64,000 nucleotides of DNA from Cheilinus undulatus (GCF_018320785.1 NC_054881.1:24800275-24864274), one strand, 5' to 3'; shown: positions 47,801 to 58,435, numbered from the stretch's first letter. Numbers and translations: made by a program. The notes: generated from the sequence alone by a model not told the origin.

Positions 47801-50392
47801 TTAAAATCCAGCTGTTTTCTATTTCATTTACCCTCTAGATAATGACTTTCCTTCTTCCTTGATGTTATTACATTTCTAAACTAGAAGTACTCTGCGTAAT
47901 TCTGCTTTCATTTTAATTTTTTCTGCGTACCACCTTCCACACCAGCTAGATAGTAGATCTGCATTTGTAATCAGAATTCCTCATAGAAGTTTCAAAGTGG
48001 AGAACTACTCCTTTGCCAGTCAATATTTCTGATTGTCCAGCCTGAAAGAACTTCACTCATCCCTTGTAGTAAAACACAGATATTGTCCACACTTTTTAGT
48101 TCTACACTGCCCTCTGCTGGATGAGAAGAGGAATGTGTCTTTTTAGTATTTGTAGGTGGTTTAGATCAAAATGTTTCCAAATGTAATAATGATCTGTTAT
48201 TTTTCAGTCTTCCATCCTGAAGAAGAAATATGAGGAGCACATGTAAGTTGTTGACTTGAATGTTTTGTTTTGTCATAGTGACATAAAATATGATGTAAAA
48301 TAACTTCTTAAGCCTTATTCAGCTACTTTTGGAGTGGTATTTTGATTTTTGTCCTTTGTCAACCCTTCAGGGAGAAACTACGAGAGTTGAACAACGAGTT
48401 ACTGAAGAAGAATGCCCTCATTGATGAAATGGAGCCCAAGTATAACGCCAGCTGTGAGTTTGAACTCTGCTGCATTCTCAATATGTGAAGTGGAATTATC
48501 CCTTTTCTGTTGTGGTCATTTCTACTATTATTTAAGTGTTTAAGAAGGCTTTAATGCTCCTTTTTTTCTCTTAGCTCAACGAGTGGAGGAGCTAGAGGAT
48601 GCATTGAAGAAGAAAGATGATGACATGAAGCAGATGGAGGAGAGGTATAAGAAATACCTGGAAAAGGCGAAAAGTGTAAGTTTATGTTATTGAAAGCAAC
48701 TGGTAAATTACCTTTTCTGCAGTGATGATTTTTACTGGTAGGTGAAATGATTAATTGTGTCCACTCCAGGTCATTCGGACCCTGGATCCCAAGCAAAACC
48801 AAGGTTCAGGTCCAGAGGTCCAGGCCCTGAAGAACCAGCTACAGGAGAAGGAGAGGATGTTACACTCACTAGAGGTAATCAAGTTTCAGTCAGATCTGAT
48901 TTAGGTGGCTAACTGGAGAAGACAGCGTTTTAAACTGTACAACATGATCTCAGTTACATAGCTGTCTGTTGCTTATTTTGTGTGGCTTTATGTTTCCTCC
49001 AAACAGAAAGAGATGGACAAGACAAAGGGCCAGAGAGATTACGAGGAGAAGCTGATCGTTTCAGCCTGGTACAACATGGTAAGAAGGACTCCCACATTCT
49101 GAGACTTTTACATTAGTCAAATGTGCCAGCAGTTTTGACAGTGTTTTTTCCTTTTTAGAAAAAAGCTATAATATACAAAAATATTTAGCTTGGTCATGTA
49201 GACTAGTCACACATAAGTCATAACACACTTAAATTAGGGATTCAACCCCTGGTCGGACAATACAAGACTATTCTAACTGCACTATTTATGATTTTTATGG
49301 ACACAAATATCCAAATTTATTGATCCAGTGAGTTACTTTGAGATTTATTCATTTGGATTATGATGAAAATGCTTATTATTTACAGCCACATGTCTGAAAT
49401 TGCTGAGCCAGACACAGCATTATAGGTGACTGCCAAGGGTAAACTAAAACCACAGATTTGTATGTTATTTTATTTTGATTATTTTCACATCTCTAAAGGA
49501 AAAGTCAGAGAACTAAATAAGAATAAATCACACACCTGCTGAGATACAACCCTGTTGTGGGCTGAATCTCAAAAGCTCACCCAAAGAGATCTTGTCCAAG
49601 AGTCTTGGACAGGTTGAGCAGAAGGTGATGTTCCTTCATCCATGTAAAAATTTCAACAGGATGAGATTTGAGTTCTTTTTGTAAACACAGCCAACAGCTC
49701 TCACTGAAGGTGGAGGCAGGGTTCTTTGGCCAGTGAGTGTATAGGCTTGCCAGCCTCTGCTAATGAAGTCAAATCAGATCAAGCAGGAGATCAGGATTTA
49801 GCCTGCCATAAATGACTGTTATACTGCTTTAACCTGCCACTGAGGCTGGCTGGTTGAGCAAATTCCCTTGACACTGCACAGGAATTGGTGGTTTATATCC
49901 AATTTATATTTCCTTTCAGACACATCTGTTGTTTGAAATAGTGCAAGATACAAACCTAGTTACACCCCCAGTTTGTTTATATATATTTCTGTAAAATTAA
50001 CAAAATGTTACTACTGTTACAAACCGATCAGTAGCCTGTGGCAGTGTTCATGAAGTTTAGCTGGTGCTAGTGTTTGTGTTTTTTTCTAATTCATTTAAGT
50101 AAATTGACTGACAAGGATTTTGTTGTGACTTTGAATGTGTCTTCATTCCCTCCTGCTCTTATTTTGTTAATAAGACCATATGCATTTGATGTTTTGTAGA
50201 AATGAACCATTAAGGCATATTAAATAAGACTTTGTCTTTATTTGTCTCCAGGGTATGTCTCTGCAAAAGAAGGCGGCTGAAGACAGACTTGCAAACACCG
50301 GTTCTGGTCAGTCCTTCCTGGCCCGGCAGAGACAAGCCACCAGCACACGTCGCTCTTACCCAGGCCACGTCCAGCCAACTACCGCCAGGTAG
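23828..50392 (+). CDS. hook3: Hook microtubule-tethering protein 3 (dynein adaptor)
   Basis: HOOK3 links cytoplasmic dynein-dynactin to cargo and to the FTS/FHIP complex. Coding exons: 23828-23884, 34640-34725, 34826-34898, 35115-35165, 35364-35496, 36238-36305, 36536-36595, 36718-36801, 41277-41440, 41541-41681, 42112-42199, 42377-42490, 42629-42739, 42997-43081, 43972-44041, 46254-46394, 46794-46881, 48208-48242, 48371-48453, 48575-48675, 48770-48874, 49007-49078, 50252-50392. They join in frame to 716 codons plus stop (human: 718). The N-terminal Hook domain spans about residues 1-160 (EVGDNWRLK, LPDVNLIGEHSDAAELGRML). Heptad-rich coiled coil runs from about 170 to 650 (MVELQNRLSEESKKADK, MKQMEERYKKYLEKAKSVIR). 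The cargo-binding tail follows (AWYNMG, GSGQSFLARQRQA) and the protein ends TTAR. Intron 1 is 10.8 kb. A further in-frame exon (39910-39972) may be optional. Confidence 0.98.
26700..26880 (+). mobile_element. 3' end of an L2-like LINE
   Basis: The motif GTAAAGCGTCCTTGGGTTTC, followed by TTGAAAGGCACTATATAAAT and a short TATTATT-type tail, is the characteristic 3' terminus of L2-clade LINEs in fish. Only the tail is recognisable; the 5' border is a guess. Confidence 0.6.
26986..27085. mobile_element. hAT terminal fragment (TAGAGATGTTCC)
   Basis: TAGAGATGTTCCAATACC, followed by GGGTATCGGCCAATACCG and GATCCGATACCAG, matches the start of a common hAT family in fish. No opposite end was found nearby. 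Confidence 0.5.
27300..27560. repeat. Dispersed fish repeat, probably LINE-derived
   Basis: Phrases such as CCCCAAAGGGAAATTCA, GATTGCTGAGGGTATAAAAG and TCCGTCCTGCAGGGA are familiar from a common interspersed repeat of spiny-rayed fish. I think it is the untranslated part of a LINE, but the family is uncertain. Confidence 0.4.
27813..28040 (+). mobile_element. hAT-derived repeat (TAGGGCCCTATGAAATCC end), copy 1
   Basis: The end TAGGGCCCTATGAAATCC is followed by a T-rich stretch. At about 27,960-28,010 comes TTAAATTTACTGAAAAAGGG. The same order of motifs, inverted, is found at 58,803-58,998, so both are copies of one family. The inner border is approximate. Confidence 0.6.
37180..38290 (-). 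mobile_element. Decayed mariner transposon
   Basis: A 1,111-bp element in hook3 intron 8 between TA dinucleotides (37178-37179 and 38291-38292). The left end is CAAGGTATGGCTATAGAAAA and the right end is its inverted counterpart; both continue to ATGAGACT about 30 bp inside. The transposase remnant reads on the minus strand. Confidence 0.92.
37240..38170 (-). pseudogene. mariner transposase pseudogene
   Basis: Read on the minus strand, broken frames give in order IKFLVKLNKTEAE, RVFEWHKTF, WIVFFDTEGTILEEWVPEG, FILHQDNMPAYTV, LFPFSYN and RKTVQK. This is the order of the HTH, the linker and the DDD catalytic region of mariner transposases. Frameshifts and stops interrupt it in many places, so it is inactive. 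Confidence 0.88.
38678..39192. mobile_element. hAT MITE (TAGGGCTGAATGATTT ends)
   Basis: A 515-bp element starting TAGGGCTGAATGATTTGG and ending AACTTAGCCCTA. The flanking octamers CTCTATAC and CTCTAAAT agree at 6 of 8 positions, consistent with an aged hAT target duplication. A poly-C tract at 38,707-38,720 and AATTGCTATTGTGATTTAAT near the left end are typical of this family in fish. The 109-codon frame over it is chance. Confidence 0.85.
39910..39972 (+). CDS. hook3: Candidate cassette exon of hook3 (21 codons)
   Basis: Between hook3 exons ending at 36,801 and starting at 41,277 lies a 63-bp open stretch with a pyrimidine-rich AAG acceptor (39,907-39,909) and a GTAAAT donor (39,973). Both borders are phase 0, so inclusion keeps the frame. 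It encodes ALHVQEERDRLRLELNELEER, exactly three heptads of coiled-coil-like sequence. It would be inserted after residue 204, where the dimerising coiled coil begins. The canonical human protein goes directly from the preceding DMQ to VAALQEEK, so this exon is absent there. It may be alternatively spliced in fish; coincidence is possible but the codon content argues against it. Confidence 0.65.
41000..41276. promoter_or_regulatory. hook3: Extended polypyrimidine tract before hook3 exon 41277
   Basis: About 270 bp directly upstream of the exon are strongly biased to C and T on the coding strand, far longer than an ordinary 3' splice-site tract. It includes many TCTT, CTTTCT and TTCTCC words that PTB-type splicing factors bind. 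It follows the candidate cassette exon, so it may control that choice. Functional role is inferred. Confidence 0.5.
43087..43907. mobile_element. hAT-like element nearly filling hook3 intron 15
   Basis: The left end CAGTGGTTCCTAAAC and right end GTTTGGAACCACTG are inverted repeats of the CAGTGGTT hAT type. The octamers on either side do not match, so no target duplication is seen. The element covers 821 of the intron's 890 bp and starts only 5 bp after the exon border at 43,081. Confidence 0.68.
44690..45420 (-). mobile_element. 3' part of a jockey/Rex-like LINE
   Basis: On the minus strand the translation contains RIVEAVLLSVIDYGDVIYRHAA, LRLLNTVYHSGL, FKAFIGKLPPYI and TELGKTAFSFDAPSSWN, then LQQTLKTEVLTSLAEFKTLV. 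These are C-terminal segments of a non-LTR reverse transcriptase of the kind common in fish. Stops interrupt it near 45,200 and 45,095. The last frame runs 44815-45042. It lies in hook3 intron 16, antisense to the gene. Confidence 0.85.
48107..48120 (-). promoter_or_regulatory. Perfect CTCF core motif in hook3 intron 18
   Basis: On the minus strand this reads CCAGCAGAGGGCAG, matching all 14 positions of the CTCF core CCASYAGRKGGCRS. It lies about 90 bp before the exon at 48,208. It is a motif match only; occupancy is unknown. Confidence 0.5.
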
Positions 50393-53300
50393 ATGGCAGC
50401 AGGGCAGAAAATAAAGCGACTAGCTACCTTACAGATCCCGTGAACTTATGTAGATGTGCCTTTTTTGAGGCACACTATTACCAATCATTTCTAATGGACT
50501 TTCTTATTTCCTTGCATATTGATTTTCTGTTTTTCTTCTTGATCAGATCCATGAGGTAGAGATGCCAGGCAAGGCTGCCCAAATCTGACACCACTTTTTT
50601 TCCTGACTAAGCATATTTTACCTTGACACCTGGGATGCCAGGCTTCTCCCCCCTTGCACAGCCCAGCATATTTGACAGGGTCTGACTTTTTCCCACTGGC
50701 CTCCCTCAGCCTGTACTCTGAGGCTAACTTTCTACAAACCAGTCATGTTGACTCTAAGGCAGAGAAGAATCACATTTTTCTACCAAGTGTCTGCCATTTT
50801 TGTTAAGAAGAATCACTCTACCTGTCCATGCAGTATTTATGCACATCAGTAGCTGTGATGACATTTGAGGTTCACCTTATTTTTGACTGGAGTCGCCAGA
50901 TTTTCTGTCTTGTGTTAACAGTTTTAAATTTAAAGATGTAGCTTTAAGCAGGTAACAGCAGTTGTCATTTACAAGAGTCAGAGTTGAGACTGTAGTGTTT
51001 AATGTAGGAAATATGTTCTTCTGCCATGCCATAATGATTTGATCAGATCAGTGTAGAGGAAACACACAGAGACATAAGAAAATGTATAGTCATCATGTTA
51101 ATGATCCATTTGCTTGCTAAGTTGTAAGAGGACGCATGATTTGGGAAAAAACACTTAACATTGTCAGTGGTATTTCCTCCTTGAGAAAAGTAAAAAAATA
51201 ATTCTTCAGCCAAGTTCCAGCTAGTGCAGACAACATAGGAGAGATTGTGGGAAAGATCAATGTGCTGTTCAGTTGTCTTTAATTATTTATATCTTCATGA
51301 GCCACTGACACGGAGTGGGAATGGCACCCGTTCACCACTATTTACCAGCATTAATAGGTTGTTTCAGACAACACCCTATGTGCCATACTGTTTAATTAAA
51401 TAGAGACACAAAGATAATAACTCAGTATAGTCTTTAAATCACATCAAGCATCCTTTCTCACACAACGTAGGCAGAGAAGCCTTTAAGGAAAAAGTTGTGA
51501 GAAAGTTAAAGAGGTTGTTTTGGTTAAAGGGATTTGGTTTGTAGATTGCCCTGAATGCCAATAAGGCATTTATTTGTTGTGGCTAATTGCAGCTGACGTA
51601 TTTATTTTTTAAATAACATTTTAGCGCCAGTTCCTACCATGGAAGTAAGGCTGTTTGGGTTATTTTGAAAAAGCAGTGCACAGTATCGTCCATGTGTCTT
51701 TACATCATAAGTTTAAAAAGGTATGCATGTCGCAGCTGTTCCTTCTGTTAACCTTATTTTTTTGTTCTGTTCACATTGCTATTTGTTAAAGGCTCATCAT
51801 GGACATGATGGACCTTTGGAGGCTTAATTAACCCTGTTCATTTGTTTTGCTTGTGTTTGTTCAAGACCAAAACTTGACACCATCAGGCCTTGCTGTTTGA
51901 CTGTTATCTCTCTTTCTCCTCCTTCAACAGCAATGTCACTGCATGATGGCAACCCCAATGAACTGGCCTTGCCTGTCTTTGGCAAAAGATGCATGAACTA
52001 CCTGCCTGCCTGTCTACTGTTTGCATGACTTTGCATTGACTCAAGCCTGCAAATAACCAGCACACCAGCAAGAGCATGAGCACTAACAACCCTCTGCAGT
52101 GTCATGCATTATAACCGTAAGACAAGCCTGAGGAGGCTTGAGTTTGGGAAAAGAAAACTCTAATCATCCTGCCCTTAAATTTGACTCCCTTTTAACTTTT
52201 TTTCCCACACTCCTTATTGTCTCTGGCTCTTCTCCATTCTGCTTCTTATCTCTCGTCCCTCCTTCACTCCACATGGACATGCCTGCTTGTGTTTCTCCTC
52301 TGCATTAAGTCTGTTACAATTCAACTGTCTGTTACAACCATCTACAACAAGGGCAGAGCATGACAGTTAAGTCTGTCGATACAGTAGTTTTCTAATTAAT
52401 GGGCCTTGTTTTTCTTGTCCTTGTGTTCTACTAAACATGCTGGCTGCTTTGGGATACCTCAATGATATATTTTCACAAATCTGTCTTTATCAGCATAGAT
52501 TAAGGAGAGTTGGCATTAGTGTGAGTGAAATGTTTGAGAGGTGTAGCCTTGAAATTCAGCCTGCATGACAAAAAAAAAAGGTCATGTCCTCTTTCAATGT
52601 CAAAGTGTTTGTTGTCATGGTTCTGCTTGGCCTCTCCACAACATGTTTATAAAAGTGGACTTACCTCAAGTGTTGACAAGTACAATAAGTTAAAGTCTGA
52701 GGAAGAGCTAACTGGGCATTACTTTGATGCCGTTCTTCTGGACAGTTTGCAGTATAAGCATAGGATGTGCAAAAAAACAGTGTTTTTAAATGAATAAAAC
52801 TGTTACAAATATTCTTTTATACAAGGTAGAAAACCCCATTAAGCCGACTTGCAGTTTTGTCTTTAGATTGTCAGTGTTGCATCTATTGCCTGATGAAGTA
52901 TTGTACGTATAACATGTTGCTGATGTTGGCTGAATTATAGTTTTTTTTTTTTTTGGTCTTGGTAGGAAATATCTGCATTTTTGCCAAAAGGAAAAAATAT
53001 TATAATACTACTTTTATAAGACAGTGGATTTAAAACTGTAAATTAGCTTGTGTAAGCTAATGTGCAGTACATTTATTTGGTTGGCTAATGCTTTAAAACA
53101 TGTACAAGGTTAGAATTATAGCAGCAGTTATCAGATGCTACTAATCGATAGTCATTCTCTTTTCCAAAACATTTTCTAAACCTTCGCACTTCGCAGATCA
53201 TACTAATCGTTCATTTTTGTGAATTAACACAGAGACCGTGTTTATCTTATTTCCATTGACTTCCACAGAGTTATTTAAAGTGATCGTTTTATCCCCTGAT

Positions 53301-54990
53301 AATTGTGCCTTGGTTTGGAAATAAAACAAGAATGGATGACAAACCTCAGAGGAAGAAGTAAAGTCTAAGAAGTCTTACCCACATCATTTCTTAATAAACA
53401 AGTAATGTTTGGATAGAGTAGGCTCAATGGGGTTTTCTCCTCTTTTTTTTAACCCATTTTACTCACAGTTGTTATAATGTGTAACCCTGTTTTAATTCAT
53501 GCTGTGCATTTTTATCTTAATAGCTTATTTATTCTGTTGCCGCTTGTACAGCAGTGTTTTTCATTTTTTATTTTTATTTTACTAGTATTATTATATCACC
53601 ACTTATACTGTTACAATGGATGTGTAGTTTCCTTATATCAAAATACTGTTAAGTACTTAATCTTATGCAACAGAGGGAGGAGATTTCTCCATCTAATAAA
53701 AGACAGTTTTTAGTGTCAGCTCAGATGTGTGTGAAACAGCACGGTAACATTTACCTCTGAACTTTTCAGGGAGTTTCTTAGTCACTATACTAAGAAAAAA
53801 ACCTTTCACATTTGATTAAATACATAAATATTTTCTTATTTACAACAATAGCACACTTAACACTTCGAAGTAATTGATTTGATTGTAAAATGTGACCCTG
53901 TCAATGATTAAACGCTAGTGTCTTGATAAAAATACAGACTGGGGCAATGTTTGAATGAAAAGCCTTGTTAGTGGTTTGGTATCCAGGTGGTTTTAACATT
54001 CAATGAAATTAGTGCATTGGTTTAATTGCATTGTGACAAAATGGATTCTACATATGATTTTATATCAGTAATTCAAAACTGTGCAATGTAGTGCGTTGTA
54101 AATTCAGCTGCAAATTTCAGAGGTAAAACATTTTTGCCTATTTCCACTTTTCATTAAGATGCACAGCTTGAACAGTCAGTTCCATGGCACACAACTCTTC
54201 AACCGTCCACACCCATCAGTCACAGGTTTGGCAGGAACTATGTATATACTGGAACACATCCACATTATACTGTTAAAATCTATATCAGGGATGTTGTTGA
54301 ACCTCTGTTTTTGTTCTCCCTAAATAAGTCAGTCACTGCATTATGTTGCCAATATATGTGTCTGTATTTATTTGATTTAACAGGTCATCAGTGAGAAGCT
54401 GGGAAAAGTTTATAACCTGAGCTCTACAGTCTGCTGTACAGTACACTGTAAGCTACAACCCCAAATCCTCCCAGAATAGTGACAATTTAGAACAAAATAC
54501 AGAATAGTATTGCAGTAACTGTTAGAAACTTGGTCACAATGTGGTGTATTACTAAAATAACTAGGATGAAACAATAATGCCCAGTGTTCCTGAGTGTTAC
54601 TTGACTTCTTATTGCACTGGGGGCCAGTTAAAGTGTATTAAAGAGATAAAACAACAACAGGCTGTCAACAGGTCAGAACCCATCACAACGTGTGCAGTGT
54701 TTGCTGTATTTTTTTACTCATTGGCACACTGTTCTTTACATATTTGAAGTAGCAAATAACCTTCCATTTGCCAAGTTTTATATTGCTTGTATACAAACAC
54801 ATTATGTACATAATTTATGTGACAGTGGTAAAGGAGGTGTCTGGCTGTTTGAGAATGAGAAATGAAACTCATGTCTAGTTCGATGGATTTCATAGAGTAT
54901 CTGTCCGACATGGGCCTATTGATAAAAATGTGCTTCCTACACTTGGAAAACTTGGACATGACATTGTAAATAAAGCTTGTATAAAAAAAA
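50393..54990 (+). other. hook3: Probable hook3 3'UTR, 4.6 kb
   Basis: No coding exon or recognisable transposon is seen. A stop-proximal AATAAA is at 50,410-50,415, others at 52,793-52,798 and near 53,320. A canonical AATAAA at 54,969-54,974, followed by a TTGTAT and poly-A stretch, could end the longest form. Vertebrate hook3 mRNAs are known to have very long 3'UTRs. The region also holds candidate acceptors at 50,546 and 51,930 that could give alternative protein ends. Confidence 0.5.
54969..54974 (+). terminator. Distal hook3 polyadenylation signal
   Basis: AATAAA within GTAAATAAAGCTTG, followed 10 bp later by a run of A. It is the last strong plus-strand signal before repeat-rich DNA starts at about 55,090. 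Confidence 0.5.
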
Positions 54991-55091
54991 AAATGACATT
55001 TTTATTTTTTAATTCAGCATGATGACAAATATAAATATTGTTAATGCTGCCAATACCACATACATTTAAGTTGGTTCTTTATGAAAGGGGC

Positions 55092-55265
55092 AGGGGTGGA
55101 AAGTTCCTTATTATATTTACACAAATGACTGTGAGTAGTTTTTAAGGGTACTTGTACTTTTTAAATTCATTTTAATTTAGTTCTTTTACTTCTATTTAAG
55201 TTTTAACCAGAGAAACTGTACTTTTACTTGAGTACATCACTCTTGATCTTTTTCCACCTCGGTTG
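55092..55265. mobile_element. Short MITE of the GTACTTTTACTT family
   Basis: The stretch begins GGGGTGGAAAGTTCC and ends TTTTTCCACCTC, inverted ends, with TACTTGTACTTT and GTACTTTTACTTGAGTAC inside. It is a shorter relative of the element at 1,141-1,650. Confidence 0.6.
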
Positions 55266-56003
55266 ACTACGCAGTAGCACATGGTGAGAGAATGATTCCA
55301 CATCACATCCCAAAACTGCTGTTTTACTCACTGGAGTGAACTCGGTGAAGTTATCCACTGAGTTAGAGTCAATTCACTGCATTGTTCTTACCAGAGGTGA
55401 CCCATCTTGCCACAGCTTTTCAAGAGTTTCTGCAGTTCTGTCATTTTGTAAAATATTAAACAGTTAAGAAGCTTAGTTTAACTATATGTAGTGGGGCAAC
55501 ATAGCCCGTTTTAAAGCACGAAATTTAAGTTGATTTGAGTTCAGTTAACACTGACAAATTTGCTGTGTATGTAGTTTAATCATAGAAGTGTCATCCATGA
55601 GTACAAACAAAACAGTCCCTTGTTACTCACAGGGGCTTTAACTTGTCATTCTCTTTCTGTTAGATATCTCTTTTACAGTAAGGAGTAACTTTAACACAAA
55701 ACTCCATGAGCCAGGTGCTAAATTTATTGTTGATTTACTTTTGGTCAGCTGTGGAGAGGATAAATGTTCAAATGTGTTAAACCCACTGTCATCTGTCTTT
55801 GCAGTTCTGTAAGTGCAGTGGTGAAATTCATGCAAGAGGTCACTTACATTTTATCTTGTGTTGAACTTTCTCAGATGTTGAGGCTGAAGGCCAGATTTTT
55901 TGCATGTTTACACATTTTCCACCCCGGAAACTGACAAGTACAGTGTGAAAATCAGAGGGGCCACTGGAGAAGCAAGGAGAGACAAATACCATTGACACAT
56001 TAA

Positions 56004-56688
56004 CTCTCATGTTGTGTTCATTTCAATTTTGTGTTCCCGGTCAAAAATGGCCGCTCTATTAAGATCCATCATAAAAACTGCAATAATACGTATTTTATCA
56101 TAATTTTTTGCATTAGGTTCTTTAATCAACTTAAGTTCTTGTGAACTGTACAGGCTTTTAATTTCTGTTATTTATGACCTGTTTGCCTCATTTATCTGAG
56201 CTTATGCATCTTGAATTTGATTTCTGAAAAAAAATTTCTGGAGAAATAATCACCTAAAAAAAAATAGTTTGCTGTTTATCACAGAATGCTTTGTGTGAAA
56301 GTTCCCAAAGAGAACTTTTTTGAAACCATTTACAATTTTTATACAGTCACAAAAAGTAAGACCTGTTGTGTTCCTTTGACCAGGGAGATTTTATTTGTGT
56401 ACAAAGGACATTATCCCAACAATACACTTGACAGTTTCACAATATTCCAAGCCCAAAGTCTTCAACAATCCTGCAGAGGCTGGCGTTCAGGGAAAGTGTT
56501 GCTGTGTTGAATGTGGGATGCCAGCATAGCACAACATTGTATGCAAATGAATATAATTTTTTTTGTGCGATGAAATCCTCTTTGTTGACAAAGTCATGGT
56601 TTCTTATGTCAGTCTGATCAAATTAACTACATTTTTCACAGATAAAACTTTGAAATCGCTCAAATTTGCCCGGAACACAACATGAGGG
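56004..56688. mobile_element. piggyBac-type MITE
   Basis: A 685-bp element between perfect TTAA tetramers (56000-56003 and 56689-56692). It starts CTCTCATGTTGTGTTC and ends GGAACACAACATGAGGG, 16-17 bp inverted repeats. No transposase is present; the 74-codon frame at 56286-56510 resembles nothing I know. Confidence 0.9.
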
Positions 56689-57279
56689 TTAAGACTCCAG
56701 GACTAATTTGAACCTTTTTATTAGAAACGTGTGAGTTCAGTGTTAATGTCAATTCTGCCTTCTTCCACATTTTTATGATGAGACTTAATGCCAATTTAGA
56801 CTTATTCCGAAATGAATGTCACACTTTAATCTTTCAAATTTGTTTTTAATTTATTTTATTATTTTTTGGCATTTTTTCTTTCATCTACTGACTTTCTGGC
56901 TATATTTTATATTCTGTGGTTCATAATCAAATACCTGCTTCAACTATCACTGTAACACTGCTACATTTGTTATAATAATTTATGTCAATAGTATAATTTC
57001 ATATTCAGGGTCAGGGACGATCAAGGACTTCCCAAAGGGACTTCCCTGAACACAGGCTTATGTGCCTTACAAAAATTTGGCGTAATATGATTGGTCCATA
57101 TTGATTCTAGAACATATTCCTTCAGCTGGGGTATAAAATCGCCTTCAGCGCATCTTTTGGCCCTTTCACCATAGTGGAGCAGATAAGTGAAACAATCCTT
57201 CAAATGGTGATACAAGTATGGTACATGTACTCTTCAAAGCCTACTTTAAAACAACAACAACAACAACATAAAAACGCTG

Positions 57280-57500
57280 GCCACACGAAAATCCAAGATG
57301 GCGACCATTTTCCAAGATGGTCGATGCATCACACCAAGCCCCATTGAAATGGGTTAAAAAAAATTGAAGAAAAAAACAATTATTTTCCAAGTCTAGGTTT
57401 TTGGACACTAAAATGGCAAGTGAAGGTGATTTTGTCGATGGCAGTTGCATATTAGACTTTAACCAAGATGGCGTCCAAGATGGCTGCCGCAAAAGACAAA
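57280..57500. repeat. Dispersed repeat with AAGATGGCG motifs
   Basis: CCAAGATGGCGACCATTTTC, CCAAGATGGTCG, AACCAAGATGGCGTCC and AAGATGGCTGCC follow one another, the signature of a family of interspersed repeats in fish. A short (ACA)n run lies at 57,250-57,268. Borders are not clear. Confidence 0.5.
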
Positions 57501-57683
57501 TTTCGCCATATCTCAGCTACTTGAACAGATAAATAAATGATTTTTGTGTCCAATCCTACCTTTTTTGGGTCAGAGAATCTAACAGACTTGTTCCAATAAC
57601 TATAAAGGCTACCTGAACTGCTGCATAAAAAATGGCATTAAGGATGACTGCCATGAAACATATATTTTCATTTAAATATATTG

Positions 57684-57866
57684 CCGGGTGCACCGTAGTC
57701 AAGTGTTTAAGGCGCACACCATGTACGTAGGCAGCCTGGGTTCAAATCCGGCCTGAGGTCCTTTGCCGCATGTCTCTCCCCCACTCTCGCCCCTGTTTCT
57801 GAGTCTATCCACTGTCCTCTTCTATCCAAATAAAGGCACGAAAAGGTCCAAAAACAATTCTTTAAA
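57684..57866 (+). mobile_element. tRNA-derived SINE, second copy
   Basis: An intact-looking copy with B-box GGTTCAAATCC at 57,739-57,749, then CGGCCTGAGGTCC, CCGCATGTCTCTCCCC, CTATCCACTGTCCTC and AATAAAGGCACGAAAAGG. These are shared almost word for word with the copy at 22,063. It serves as the reference for showing that the first copy is split. Confidence 0.85.
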
Positions 57867-58079
57867 AAATGAAATAAAATGAAATATTGCCTATTTTGTT
57901 TGATCCTGTCTTCCAAAGTTATTTATCCAACAAAGAAAAAAAAAGTATTTTCAAGGTTAGGTGATTCAAAGGAAAACTTTATAAGAAACTTGAAGTTTTC
58001 ATTCAAAGATTTTGTCAACTGCCATGTTAGTTCCAAATGAATGCCAAAGTTCAGCAATGGTACACTGTTCATTTAATCA

Positions 58080-58435
58080 TACTTCTAATGGATGTCACAG
58101 TCATCAAGAACGTCTCAGTCAGAACCAGCAACGACCTTTGTAGTCAAGAATGTGGCATCGATTTATTGGTTAATGTAACCCTTTACGAACAGCGTAGGTC
58201 CCTAGAAAAAATAATAATAACAGAACCCTATGATAATTCTTATTTTTTCATCGTACTTGTCATGTATGTCAAAAGTAATCAAGAATGCTTTGGTAAGAAC
58301 CAGCAATGACCTTTGTAGTCAAGAATGTTGCATTAATGTAACCTTTTAGGGAGATGAAATTTTTTTACGTGAATCAAATAGTGCAGGTGCCAAGGAAAAA
58401 CATAATAACACAGCCATATAATGATTTTTACCCAT
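58080..58435. repeat. Two tandem units of about 175 bp
   Basis: AACCAGCAACGACCTTTGTA (58,123) and AACCAGCAATGACCTTTGTA (58,298) are about 175 bp apart and each is followed by GTCAAGAATGTNGCAT, a TTAATGTAACC block and an AACATAATAACA-like block. The units have diverged moderately. Confidence 0.65.

Noticed and set aside
57730-57760. tRNA gene
   Set aside because: The B-box GGTTCAAATCC is good, but there is no foldable cloverleaf and the sequence continues into a SINE body shared with other copies.
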